From assembly GCA_036245805.1 (NCBI GenBank), contig BTRK01000006.1, positions 21,236,365 to 21,300,364 on the forward strand: a stretch of 64,000 bases of DNA. The letters are read 5' to 3'. The notes beneath the pieces were generated by a model, which did not search any database, was not told the origin of the DNA, and worked only from the letters and a program-made list of their open reading frames with translations. The translations under genes and the position numbers were made by a program. Position 1 is the stretch's first letter; every line of letters starts with the position of its first letter. Below, in pieces: positions 23,972 to 35,445 of this stretch. Origin of the DNA: Pristionchus mayeri. Its lineage: Eukaryota; Nematoda; Chromadorea; Rhabditida; Neodiplogasteridae.

Positions 23972-25621
23972 TGATGGATGACGGAAGGGGGGAGACCTTA
24001 CTAACCAGGCGAAACTTTGCACTAATTGTGAATGGAAAAATGCCTTAATGGCCAAGATGAGGCCAGCCAAAATGGTGAAGAGAATCATCACGGCAGTCAG
24101 CGTGAATTTCTGATTAATAAAAATTTTTAATTTTTAAATATTAGATATTTCAGGCAAAAAATCATGCAAAAGCTAACATTTCTCCACAAGCACTTGCCGA
24201 TTCTCTTCGCCGTCAACTGCAGGCAATCCAAGAATCGCTGACTCGCCTGACCCCCTAGGGGCTTCATCTGAGTTGGTGATATTATTCTTTGAGAGTGTCA
24301 TCATCATTACCGTTTCCGCTTTTGAAACAAGTGTGGTTGACGGCGTGTCCTGGGAGAACAGTTGTTAGCAAAGAAAGATGAATCTATGGCACCGGGTCCT
24401 CGATTTGTATCGTCGTGAATTCAGGCTTCGCGACCTTCGTCGGAATTTTTGGTTCGTGTTTGGCTGGCTGAATTAACTTAATACATTTCTAGAATTTTAT
24501 TAGAATAATAAGAATGATGGGAAGATACTGATTGACTACTCACCCTAATGGGATGGAGAGACTCGTAAGCTCCCTCAGTGACGGGCTCAGGAATGAGAGG
24601 AATCACCTGGAGGAGATGGAGAAATTGTGAATGTTATGAAATGAATCCTAATGATCTCACGTGGTGGGCGCCTTCTGCTGGTTGTTTATCTCTCCGAATC
24701 TTTTGTTTGATCACTTCGATCACACTCTGTTTCCTCCGTTTCTGCGGTGTTCTCTGCAAAAACAAGTATTTTTCGTAATTTTAATAAGTAATTTTGTACA
24801 GGCAAGACCGCTGTATTCACTCGTGGAGACGGAGAACGAGGAAGCTGCAAACAATCATTTTGAGCATCTTCTGAGAGAACATTGATTCTGCTGCGTTTGA
24901 ATATTTCTGAGGCTGCTTACCTGAATGGCTTTGTGCGGTGAGGCATGCATGGGCGAGGGCTGTCGGATCGGCTGAGGGACAAAATATTTTCAATTTTACG
25001 GGGTTATCTTACTGGAGGTGGCTTATGCGGAGACTGCTTATGATGAAAAGGCTGAGGAGCCACCTAAATTATCGTGAATTTCTTCATTACTGTGAAACAC
25101 GTCAAGATTCCGTTAAACTCAACTTACGGGCGCTCTAGGAGAGTGCATCGGGGAAGGATGGAGAGGAGATGGAGGTCGAGGAGAAGGATGAGGCATGGGA
25201 AGGGGATGAAGTACGTGTGGGAAAGGGGTGAGAGGACTCTGAATGGAGAACAGCTGTAGATGAAGATAATTATTTAGCTGTTATCCACTTTCGCTCTGTA
25301 CAGAAAAATATTAAATGTGAAAATATAAATCACTAAAATATGTTTCGTGAATGAACTTTTAATGGCATTCAGAAGTCGCACGAATATCTACCGGCATGGG
25401 CGAGCATCTCTTCTTAGGGGAAGGACTTCGATCGAGTATCTGTTCCTTCTGCAGTTTTATGATGAAATAACGAAAAAAATGATACTCTGACATATTGCTT
25501 GAGGGGCGGAGGAGTCATCATGCCATGATTTACCTGAATATTGCACGTTCGAGAAGAAAAGGAAAAGAAAGGGAACTAATGCATTGGCCTTGGCTGGCCG
25601 AGGAGGGTCTGGCGTGGGCAT
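23963..25621 (-). CDS. Pro-rich protein with single C-terminal transmembrane anchor
   Basis: About eleven exons on the minus strand. The start (MPTPDPPRPAKANAL) is at 25621. Exons follow with VNHGMMTPPPLKQY, KEQILDRSPSPKKRCSPMP (25392-25448), a Pro/His/Ser stretch (LTPFPHVLHPLPMPHPSP), VAPQPFHHKQSPHKPPP, PIRQPSPMHASPHKAIQ and the basic segment RTPQKRRKQSVIEVIKQKIR. Near the C-terminus is one hydrophobic helix (FTLTAVMILFTILAGLILAI) followed by about 25 residues. The SP/TP-rich tract suggests phosphorylation or SH3/WW binding, and the helix suggests a tail-anchored or type II membrane protein; both are inferences. I do not recognise the family. It is transcribed head to head with the Lys-rich gene starting at 25792, only 170 bp away. 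Confidence 0.7.
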
Positions 25622-25791
25622 TGCAGTGGATGGATGAACGGCTCCGATCGCAGTCCTTTCATAGTGACTTCGAAATCAAATTGAAGTTGTATTGTGTTTG
25701 GGATTGGATGAATGATTGTGTTGACTGATTTTATAGAAAAATGCGGTATAAATTGCAAATATTTCTCAGAATCTACACTTTCCGATCCAAG
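25622..25791. promoter_or_regulatory. putative bidirectional promoter
   Basis: This 170-bp interval separates divergent start codons at 25621 (-) and 25792 (+). It must hold both leaders and core promoters unless a leader is trans-spliced. No TATA box is obvious in either direction. Confidence 0.4.
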
Positions 25792-26261
25792 ATGAAGCCT
25801 AGAAAAGGGAAAATGCAAAGGCCCAAGAAGCGAAAGAGCAGTAAAAATAAGTTCAAGAAGGTATTATGAACCGATGACAAACTATAATTCGGAGTTGCCA
25901 CAAAGAATAAACTCTGGCCTGAAATATGAAATTTTGATGCGTTTCTTGGATGATTTTATACATTTTTCATTCGAACTGAAGAAGAATGAATAGTCGGACG
26001 GATTTAAATATTTATTTGCAGCCCTCACCGCGTCCGAGACAGCAAAGCAAAAAGCGAAATGTAAGACAATATTTAAATCGAATTTTAAGTGTGTTTAAAA
26101 TTCAGGAGTCTCCAATGAAGAAGAACAAAGGACTGAAAGCAACTGCGAACAAGAAAGGCTCCCCTTCTCCAGGAAAGAAGAAGAATGAAGCACTGAAAGG
26201 AAAAGCGAACAATAAAGATGATCGAAATAAAGTAAGGCGAACTTTTATCAATTCCTCTTAA

Positions 26262-27060
26262 TTTGCAGTCCCCTACGAAGGATAAAAAGAAGCAACTCAA
26301 ACAAGACAAGGGAAACCACGAAGAGAGCTCTGAGAAGGTTTGATCCATCTTCTTTTGAACAATATATTTTTTGTTTGAGGAGAGTAAACAACCCAAGAGC
26401 AAAAAAGGGAAAGCGAACAAGAAAGATGGTCAAAATAAAGTAAGGCGAACCTGTTTTTTTAAAATTTTTTTTATTAATTTTCATTCAACTACTAAGGATA
26501 AAAAGAAGCTACTCAACCAAGACAAGGGAAATCACGAAGAGAGCTCTACGAGAGCAGTTAGATCCATCCTTTTTGAAAAAAAAAGTGTTTTGATTGAGGA
26601 GAGTAAACAACCCAAGAGCAAGAAAGGGCTGAAAGGAATAGCCAAGAAGAAAGATGATCGAAATAAAGTAATGCAAACTTGTATTTTCTTCAATTCTTCG
26701 CATGGCACTGAAAATTAAAATTTTCAGTGCCATGCGAAGGATAAAAATAATCTACCCAAACAAAACAAGGGAAGCCACGAAGGGAGCTCTGAGAATGTTT
26801 GATCCATCCTCTTTTGAACAATATATGTTTTTGTTTGAGGAAAGGAAACAACGCAAGTGTAAAAAGGGAAAAGCGAATAAGAAAGATGGTGGAAATAAAG
26901 TAAGACGAACTTTTTGATTTTTTCAAATTCTTCTGAATTTTCAGTCCCCTGCGAAGGATAAAAACAAGCTCAAACAAGACAAGGATAACCATAGTGAGAG
27001 CTCTGAGAAGGTCAGAACCACCCATTTCTTTTTAAAAAAATGTTTTTGAGGAGAGTAAAC
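26262..27060 (+). repeat. tandemly repeated exon-intron units in the Lys-rich gene
   Basis: A unit of roughly 230 bp recurs three to four times. Each has an exon beginning near CC(T/C)GCGAAGGATAAAAA or a variant, then GAGAGCTCTG, then a T-rich intron, then GAGAGTAAACAACCCAAG. Both exon and intron parts are repeated, so it arose by genomic tandem duplication. Copies differ by substitutions and small indels. An internal ACTGAAAATT/AATTTTCAGT inverted pair lies at 26707-26727. Confidence 0.65.
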
Positions 27061-27359
27061 AATCCAAGAGCAAAAATGTGGTGCAGAAACTTTTCGGAAA
27101 ACTTCGACTTGCCAGAAATAAAGGAGAATCTCAACCTGATAATGGCCAAGATGCAGAAAGTGCTCCTCTCTTAAATGAAAATCAGGCCCATCCAAGCCCT
27201 ATTTATACCGAACAACCGACGGTCAGCCAACGATACAAGATTGCATTTATCTTTTTTATATTGTTTTCACATTTTCAGGCAGATCCTACAACACCACTGG
27301 ATAATCGTAAGCTTCACCGTGGTGGTCATGTTGCCATCCAAATTGAGGAACTACATCTA

Positions 27360-28650
27360 CAGGGTGTCCAAAAAGTATTGTTACACTTTTGAAACGCGAA
27401 TTTTTTTAACATGTAGGTCGAGTTGTCAAAACCTGTAATAACACGTTTGAGCCCACCCTTCGGTGCGTTGAGGGAACCTACAAATTAGTTTCCCATAGTC
27501 ATGGTTCGTCCAAATCGCTATCGTCAAACTATTATCAACCTTTGGACCCTCGGCGACCCCCCAGATTCCATCAGGAGGAAGCTTCGTATTTCCCGAATGA
27601 CAGTCTATCGCACCATCTCCCGTTTCAAGCAGTTGGGCACTGCGAAGGACCGTCCAAGATCAGGAAGACCCAAGACCGCTCTCACTCAGAAGAACAGGAG
27701 AATCGTGGAGAAGAGAGTGAATCGCAATGCCAAACGATCCATCAGGAAGATGGCTAAGGATCTCAAGATCTCCAAAGGATCCGTGTGTGCCATCGTTCAT
27801 TCTCTTCTCAAGTCCTACCCCTACAAGATGAGAAAGGGCCATGGCCTCACTGATGTCCACAAGCAGAAGCGCCTGGAGAGATGCAAGCTGCTCCTTCAGC
27901 GGGCCGATCGTGGGGAGCACTTGACTACCGTTTACTCTGACGAGAAGCTGTTCTCAGTCGAGGAGGTCTACAACAGTCAGAACACCAGGATCATCGCCAA
28001 GTCTCCTCAGCAAGCTGACGCCAGAGGTAGAACCATCTCTCGCATTGCCCACCCCCAGGCACTGATGGTTTGGGCTGGTGTGTGCTCGACGGGCAAGACT
28101 CCTCTCGTGTTCGTGGATCCCGGGGTCAAGATCAACAAGGAGTACTACACCAGGGCAATTCTCCAGAAGGCCCTTCTCCCCTGGTCCCGCTCCCACTTCA
28201 AAGGGGCTCGCTAGACCTTCCAACAGGATTCAGCGCCTGCTCACTCGGCAAAAGTGACGCAGGCATGGTGTCGCGCCCATCTGCCCGACTTCATCTCGAG
28301 TGAGGAATGGCCCTCGAACTCCCCCGATCTCAACCCTCTGGACTTCAGCATTTGGTCAGTGTTGGAGAAGGAGGCCTGCTCTACTCGCCACAAGAACCGC
28401 GATTCCCTCAAGGCAGCCCTTCTCAAGGCATGGGAGAAGATCGACGTCCCTTACCTGCGGGCCGTCATCGACTCGGTCCCTCGTCGTCTCAGAGAGGTCA
28501 TCGCGGCCAATGGAGGCCAGATCGAGTGATCGTGCATTGTTATGTTCATATGGTCACTGATAAATACTGTGCCCCGTTTGAGTTGTCTATGTTGCTTTTA
28601 AAGAAAGATACATGGTTTTATCCGTGTAACAATACTTTTTGGACACCCTG
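27360..28650 (+). mobile_element. mariner/Tc1-superfamily transposon (DD37D, maT-like)
   Basis: Inverted ends are CAGGGTGTCCAAAAAGTATT on the left and the exact reverse complement AATACTTTTTGGACACCCTG on the right; the matching region is about 27 bp. TA flanks lie at 27358-27359 and 28651-28652. The length is 1291 bp, typical for the superfamily, with one transposase frame inside. The termini are identical and the host codon is otherwise intact, so the insertion looks recent. Confidence 0.95.
27501..28529 (+). pseudogene. mariner-like DD37D transposase with one premature stop
   Basis: The frame opens at 27501 (MVRPNRYRQTIINL). Paired helix-turn-helix regions follow (IRRKLRISRMTVYRTISRFK, and KMAKDLKISKGSVCAIVHSL) with a GRPKT hinge. 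The first catalytic Asp is in TTVYSDEKLFSVEEV. A TAG at 28212-28214 stops translation just before the second Asp (FQQDSAPAH). The remainder stays in frame to 28529 and carries the third Asp in WPSNSPDLNPLDFSIW. Thirty-seven residues separate the second and third Asp, which fits the maT-like DD37D group rather than Tc1 DD34E. With that stop this copy cannot make the full enzyme. Confidence 0.9.
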
Positions 28651-29372
28651 TAGAGAAGGCGAATAAAAAGGTTTATGTGAGCACCAAAATCCCAAACTGT
28701 TATTAAATTTCATCATTTTTTAACCCTACCCTCCAAAGTTGAGATGAGTCGATGGCGTGGCAAGAAATGCCTACGGACAACTTGGCATTACACGAAACGA
28801 GTGGCCAAGTGTCTGTACGTCAATGTGAGTGCACTTGTACCTGCTCCTATGTTGCCCCCTTTTGAAAGACTCATTTTGGATACTACTTTTCACAAATTCA
28901 TTAAGCTTATATAGCTTATATGAGTGGTAAACATTTCATTCAATTATAGCTATCTGTCTAAATGGGAAATTAATGTGATCCATTCAGCGAATCCTCTTAA
29001 TCATCTGTTGTTCGTTCGCCGCAGTTGGCACTCTCATTGCTTTGACCTACCAGGCAATCTGGAATTCATTCTTTTGTCTTCCATTCAGGGCGTATGTTTG
29101 TTTATGTTTACATTTTTTTGAAGCATTGAGGATCTTCTGAAAATAGTTTTAAAAAGAGATGTTTTAGATGTGCACAATGCGCTGAAAAAGGAAAATTCTG
29201 GTAAATAAGAGGGCTATTCCCACTTGAACTGCCGACGTTGACCCCGATTGTGAGGAGATGATATTGCACGATAAAGAAAAGATATTTGGAAGAGTTTCGT
29301 TCATTATAAATTGCTCGAATTATCACAATCGCGAAACAATAGTTGAATAAATGGGTGAATTAGTGATATGAT

Positions 29373-29741
29373 TCATCCATCAAGATTGAACTTCTCGATG
29401 AAATCCTTCGTCACTTCGTGCCCTCTTTCTTTCGCCGCCTTTCTCGTCATCGATTTGATATCCACAACCTGAAGAATATTGCATCACAAAAGAGGAAGAA
29501 CCTAAACTTGATCTGAGATATATATAAATATCGAATGGAACTCACAGCATTGTAGGGGTCGAAAGAGATCTCGCATGCTTCTCCCTCCCTCAGAAGTTCT
29601 TTCACTTCATGGAGAATATCGGAGAGGAAGGAGTAGCACTGGCCATACATTGGAGTTCTTATTCCACCGTAAATGAATTCAATCCGAAATACATTACCCT
29701 CACTCAATTGTTCATGCTGATTCGTCAAAAACGGTAATAAC
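29373..29741 (-). pseudogene. 3' fragment of an F-box-like gene family member
   Basis: Two exons on the minus strand. The first runs from about 29741 to 29546 (QLSEGNVFRIEFIYGGIRTP, then PMYGQCYSFL). The last is 29468-29373 (VVDIKSMTRKAAKERGHE, ending FNLDG, stop at 29375-29373). The first exon resembles the last exon of the complete F-box-like gene at 31410-33422 (LGRGDMFLSIIHKTRLDELP). No 5' exons are present before the tandem array, so this appears to be the tail of a duplicated gene. It may still be transcribed as part of another transcript. Confidence 0.5.
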
Positions 29742-31300
29742 TTTCTTATATCATTGAAAGTGTGCTCGGATACTTTAAAAATGATCTATCGATGGCCACT
29801 TGAGATGTATTTGGAGACTCTTTTTTAATGATAGAGACGCGAATTCCATTCATAAACAAAAAACGCCCTGCAAGCGAAAAATGAAATATCTTCGAATATT
29901 CATCAGGTAGCGGTAAACGCTGAGTACCATCTTTATTTTACTAGTGAATCTTCTTTAAATGATCAAATTTTCAAAATTTTATCTACACTGTGACTGTTGC
30001 GTAAATGAATTCAATCCGAAATACATTACCCTCACTCAATTGTTCATGCTGATTCGTCAAAAACGGTAATAACTTTCTTATATCATTGAAAGTGTGCTCG
30101 GACACTTTAAAAATGATCTATCGATGGTCACTTGAGATGTATTTGGAGACTCTTTTTTAATGATAGAGACGCGAATGCCATTCATAAACAAAAACGCCCT
30201 GCAAGCGAAAAATGAAATATCTTCGAATATTCATCAGGTAGCGGTAAACGCTGAGTACCATCTTTATTTTACTACTGAATCTTCTTTAAATGATCAAATT
30301 TTTACAATTTTATCTACTCTCGACTGTTGCGTAAATGAATTCAATCCGAAATACATTACCCTCACTCAATTGTTCATGCTGATTCGTGAAAAACGGTAAT
30401 AACTTTCTTATATCATTGAAAGTGTGCTCGGACACTTTAAAAATGATCTATCGATGGTCACTTGAGATGTATTTGGAGACTCTTTTTTAATGATAGAGAC
30501 GCGAATGCCATTCATGAACAAAAATCGCATTTTAAGCGAAAAATGAAATATCTTCGAATATTCATCAGGTAGCGGTAAACGCTGAGTACCATCTTTATTT
30601 TACTAGTGAATCTTCTTTAAATGATCAAATTTTCCCAATTTTATCTACACTGTGACTGTTGCGTAAATGAATTCAATCCGAAATACATTACCCTCACTCA
30701 ATTGTTCACCCTGATTCGTCAAAAACGGTAATAACTTTCTTATATCATTGAAAGTGTGCTCGGACACTTTAAAAATGATCTATCGATGGTCACTTGAGAT
30801 GTATTTGGAGACTCTTTTTAATGATAGAGACGCGAATGCCATTCTTAAACAAAAAACGCCCTGCAAGCGAAAAATGAAATATCTTCGAATATTCATCAGG
30901 TAGCGGTAAACGCTGAGTACCATCTTTATTTTACTAGTGAATCTTCTTTAAATGATCAAATTTTCCCAATTTTATCTACACTGTGACTGTTGCGTAAATG
31001 AATTCAATCCGAAATACATTACCCTCACTCAATTGTTCATGCTGATTCGTGAAAAACGGTAATAAGTTTCTTATATCATTGAAAGTGTGCTCGGACACTT
31101 TAAAAATGATCTATCGATGGTCACTTGAGATGTATTTGGAGACTCTTTTTTAATGATAGTGACGCGAATTCCATTCATAAACAAAAATCGCCCTTTAAGG
31201 GAAAACTGAAATATCTTCGAATATTCATCAGGTAGCGCTGAGTACTGAGTACGCTGAGTAGCGCTGAGTAAACGCTGAGTACCATCTTTATTTTACTCTC
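29669..31300. repeat. tandem array of about five 331-bp units derived from a coding exon
   Basis: Units start with GTAAATGAATTCAATCCGAA near 29669, 30001, 30331, 30662 and 30993, so the period is 330-332 bp. The first ~60 bp of each unit is, on the minus strand, the coding segment NQHEQLSEGNVFRIEFIY of the neighbouring gene fragment; the rest is intron-like sequence. The last unit ends in a short GCTGAGTA-rich stutter at 31237-31280. Units differ by a few substitutions each. Confidence 0.92.
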
Positions 31301-31409
31301 ATTTCTTGGTCAGGCATAAAAAACAAAAGAATAATAGTCTGAAGATCACAAAACGAAGATAACAAACATTTTTAGTTGATTCGATCATGTTGATTGACTA
31401 GTCACATGA

Positions 31410-33422
31410 TCAGAGGGGCAGCTCGTCGAGTCTCGTCTTGTGAATGATTGACAGGAACATGTCTCCCCTTCCAAGTCGATATCCGAATTGAGGAGGAGTA
31501 GCAGGAACATCAACTGGAATGATCTTTAGTTAGGGAATGTCTGAGAGATATTTACTCACTGGACTATGCTAAATCACTTTGAAAGTAGAGAATGGAGAAT
31601 CACATTATCATTATTTGACTTTACCTTTGACGACGTAATTCTTGTATGCGTCAGTCTCGAATCCATTGTTGATTCCATCGGAAGTGCACATCAACCAGAC
31701 ATTCTTCTCCATTTTTGTTAATTCCTGGAGTACATTTTTGTTTTCATTTATTTTATTATTTTCTTTTCTATTTGAAATTCATGAAATCCAAGGAAATTCT
31801 AACACCCTTACGTTCATTAGAATGTGAGTTCTCGTGCCGAGAAAACGAATGTGAGCCTGATTGATGATGCAGAGCTTATTAAGAGCCTTCTGCTTGAACA
31901 TCTCAACGATGACGTCTGCCGAATCATCTCGATCCATTCCGAAGAACATCTTGCGCGCATTCGAAAAATGGTATATGTGAATCGAGGGAACGAAAGAGGC
32001 GAGTTGAAGGAGGAAAGGTACTGAAAGAGGGCCGATTAATTTACCGATTTTAGTGTTTGTTACAACGCACACGTGTGTAACCTGGGAGTGAACAATTTTG
32101 ATGATTTAAACAGGAGAAAAACTTAATTTGGAATGATTATTCAACTTCTCTCCACTCACCAGTATCAGGGACTCCTTCGAACCCTCCTCTAATGATGAGT
32201 TCATCCACTTTTCGCTCCTCTAGAATCTTCATTATACCCTCCCTACAATGGAAGGATAAGACCATTTTGGATTCACTCTACTCTCCCTACTACTTATTTT
32301 TTATTCTTCTGATCACCATAGATTAAATAGCGAAAGCGTTAATCTTCTGATCACCATAGATGTTTAAAAATCCGACCTGAACAATTTCAACTTAATCCAA
32401 ATTAATGTGTGCTGGGCTACAAGAAGTGCATGATATTTCGAAGTCATTTCTCACCAATCCGATTCGATTGCCAATCCACTCGTTGAGAAGTTCCAGATCC
32501 GTTTCAATTTCAGGGTCTTCGATATTGGGACTGACATCGAAACCCTGAATTAGGTACGTCATCAAACTATAGTTAGGCTAACATGAGAGAGCTGAAAATT
32601 GAGATGTTTCGCTTTTTACTCCATTCGCAAAGATAGAAAAAAAGGTGAATTGGCAAGGATATGACAGTGATTGGGTGGAGATGCAATAAAAAGTCCATTA
32701 AAGAACAAAACTATCATTTTCGTATAATCACATTTCTCTGATCAAAATACTCCGCGGGAAGATCCTTGTGCACTTTCGACATCCTCATCTTTTCCTTCAG
32801 AAATGTTTTCTGATATCCCTTGAGGCAGAGTCGCAAGTAAAAGAGATTCGTCTGCTCCTTCACCACATCGAACATTAGATTGAACTCGCCCAGAGGTTTC
32901 GTCTGCATTAATTAATGAATTAATTGTTGTCCCTATACCTACGATTTCACACGACTTATTTTAAGTTTATAGCTGGTCTGGTCGTAAGAGTGCGGCTTCT
33001 ACTACTTTGTCTTGCAATTGCTAGTTCGTACGTACCGAGCCCTCAACTCGGAAGTCGCTGACAGTGAGTCTGCTCACGAAGGGGATCTTGTCCTGATCGA
33101 GGGTGAATGAGTCCAGATGACCCTTCATCGTTTGAGACATCTGCAGAACCACTATTTCACCCCCTCTAGCACTTATGTAGTTTTTTTCTCAAAGAGACGT
33201 GGGCACACATAAGTGAATGGTTTTGTTTGTTTTCCGCTGTCATACCATTCTGAAGTGAAGCGCCAACTCGGGAGTGTATTCGAAGAGTTTCCAGAGGCAA
33301 TCCTTGGGGAGTCTCTCTAGAGGCGATAGATTCCCCTTGGCATCGAAGGAAGTCGTCGAGGGAAGTCCACTCCTTGCGGTACTCTGATCCACTTCCATGT
33401 GCTTCTGATCACCGTTAGCCAT
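31410..33422 (-). CDS. F-box-like protein
   Basis: About ten exons on the minus strand. Exon 1 (33422-33246) begins MANGDQKHMEVDQSTARSG and contains LERLPKDCLWKLFEYTPELA, an F-box-like helix with the Leu-Pro motif. Later exons give MKGHLDSFTLDQDKIPFVSR, EQTNLFYLRLCLKGYQKTFL, EIETDLELLNEWIGNRIG, EERKVDELIIRGGFEGVPDT, HFSNARKMFFGMDRDDSADV and MEKNVWLMCTSDGINNGFET. The C-terminus RLDELPL is followed by a stop at 31412-31410. The expected role is substrate choice for a cullin-RING ubiquitin ligase, with the variable C-terminal part binding targets. Exons near 32250-32400 are the least certain: a small ATCTATGGTGATCAGAAG direct duplication lies there. A 3'-only paralogous fragment and an array derived from it lie immediately downstream. 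Confidence 0.65.
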
Positions 33423-34192
33423 CTTAGCAGATGAAGAGAAGGAAATAACTGAAGTGTTTAAATCAATTGTGTTGTATTGAAATGGACAAGAGTATTGTAA
33501 TCACAGATGGATGAGAATGTGGGGGGAAGGAGGGAGGAGATGTATGAGAAAATATATAAAATAAGGGTGTGAGTGAGAAGAGAGAACGTCACCCGTTTCG
33601 GTGAGCCCGCAAGTCAAAATGAATGGAGATGGGTGTGGAAGGTGTGGGGAGTGATTATTCTCACTTGTTGAGAAGAGAATAATCGCTACCAGAAGGTATC
33701 CCGTTGCTGGATGCCTTCATAGAGAAGGTTGATCACCGGAATGCAAAATTTTAATTTTTCGAATATATATTCGAATAGCTTTGAAATATAATATTTCTGA
33801 AAATTTTTTCGGTGAAGCTAATAAAGATCTTCCTCTGAAATACAAACCAAATAGGGAACAGCTTTTTACATTTTGTTTCCGCGTAAACAATCATTGTGAC
33901 GCATGTGATAAAGTAAATATTTGGAAACAAAATTGAGAATTCAACAACGAGGAAAATTGATAAATTCAGGAAGGGCCAATTTTGGCTTATCATTGTTTTT
34001 CTGCGGAATGCAGTTGAATCGAACAGGTTGAAACCAATAATTGTTATGACCTACATAACACTCCCTCAAATAATGCCCAAGTGATATTTGATCATGATAA
34101 GTGCTTACAAGAAAATATGCAAAATGTATTGTAGCGAATTTTTTGCACCAACCTAATAATTGGGTATGAGAGTGGCGTACGATACAATGGCA
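33423..34192. other. upstream region of the F-box-like gene and spacer
   Basis: ATATATAAAATAAGG near 33550-33565 could be a distant TATA element. A solo mariner-like end (TTTTTTGCACCAACCTAATA) lies at about 34139-34158 without a partner. Otherwise A/T-rich, with no gene seen. Confidence 0.35.
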
Positions 34193-35445
34193 TTAGGTTG
34201 TAACATAAGTTTTGTCCGATTTCGTTGATGAAGTTTGAGCTCACTCAAAATGGTCATCTCAAATCACATTGGGCTAACTCAATAGCGTAATTAGGAGGAA
34301 GACTTGAACATTCCCTACATATGTTCCTATAAAATTATGCGAGAAATCCATGATCGTAATCAAACCAAATTTCAAAATATTTTACTAAAATATTTTAATC
34401 GCCATTTTGCCAGGGCGAAAAAGTATGGTACAACTTCACACACATTGGCGAGAAGGCCTTATCTAATACTTTCTGAAACTGCGTCGAACGGTAATTTTGA
34501 TCCTCCCCTTCCCGAATTACAAGATGGACAATGAGTAAGATGGACTGATTGAGCTGTTTAATCGATTAGTTTCCTTGCTCCGAAATTCAAACTGGCAGTC
34601 CTTAGAATATGGGCAATAATATCTACTACTATTCTGTGATTCATACATCATACATGGTTAGCTGAACTGATCTTCATCTTTCTCAAAATTTTGATTTTTC
34701 AAAAATATATTTTACTTAAGAAACATTCAAAATTCCGATTTTTTGTGTCCAGGTTAGAGTGATTTTTCCAACAAAAGTACATATCACCAAACTTTCCCAA
34801 GCCACAAAGTATTAGGACAAGGGTATCTTCAGCAAGTAATCACAAAATTACGAGCTTGCCAAATGTATGCGAAACAGGAACTCGTAGAATATGCCGATTT
34901 TAATGTCGAATTTTGGACATCGATATTTGAATAATTCAGATTTGTGACAGGAGGATCGCACAATTACTAAACTGAAATTATATGTGTATCAGGGTCAGAT
35001 ATATACATTTTTCAATATATTTGTTCTCTAGGTCTAATGATGTTAATGCACGGTAGATAACTCCATCTCCGTTCATGCCCAGTGGATCAGAATTCGAAAA
35101 TTGGTGCGCTTTTCAAGTTGACCTTTCGTGTTAAAATTGATTTCAATTTGCTGCTGTGATACACGACCATGGAACTTTCCAAAAATATAATTTCATTAGC
35201 GCTATCAATCGGACCGATAGATTGCAACTCGGAGAAATGAGTAGCCCATTTATCAAATGCGCTGACTTTTTCCTCGCACTGCGACCAGAATCCCGATGTT
35301 TTAGATCTGTACAAACGTGCGCTAGACAGAGTGTTGGATCACTCATTGTGCCAGAACTACCATTTGAAAATCGGTCGAAAAGGAAGGATGTTGAATATCA
35401 GAAAACAAAATTATGAAAATCAGACAAAACTTTTGTTACAACCTG
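34193..35445. mobile_element. decayed mariner-sized element
   Basis: The left end TTAGGTTGTAACATAAGTTT and the right end (reverse complement TCAGGTTGTAACAAAAGTTT) form imperfect inverted repeats of about 30 bp. The spacing, 1253 bp, matches complete mariner elements. Inside are short open stretches (+ 34304-34534, and around 35235-35430 containing FSHCDQNPDVLDLYKRALDR). I could not match these to a transposase catalytic motif. TA flank is present on the right and degenerate on the left. Confidence 0.65.

Larger units (their letters stand above)
25792..29140 (+). pseudogene. Lys-rich repeat protein with C-terminal membrane helix, interrupted by a transposon
   Basis: The start gives MKPRKGKMQRPKKRKSSKNK. 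Short exons follow, rich in Lys, Asn and Gly, repeated several times (KKK-Q/L-LKQDKGNHEESSE, and KGKANKKDGQNK). An exon at about 27064-27222 encodes KLFGKLRLARNKGE. The exon beginning 27281 reads DNRKLHRGGHVAIQIEELHL and is cut by a mariner-like element at 27360. Across the element the frame resumes in phase (EKANKK at 28653 onward). An exon starting at ATG 28744 follows (MSRWRGKKCLRTTWHY), then a hydrophobic exon at about 28988 (RILLIICCSFAAVGTLIALT) running to a stop near 29140. With the insertion, translation ends at a TGA 32 bases inside the element, so the membrane helix is lost. Family not recognised; the 3' exons are less certain. Confidence 0.6.

Noticed and set aside
29669..31300. CRISPR-like or centromeric satellite array
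   Set aside because: Units are 331 bp, contiguous without spacers, only about five copies, and contain a recognisable exon.
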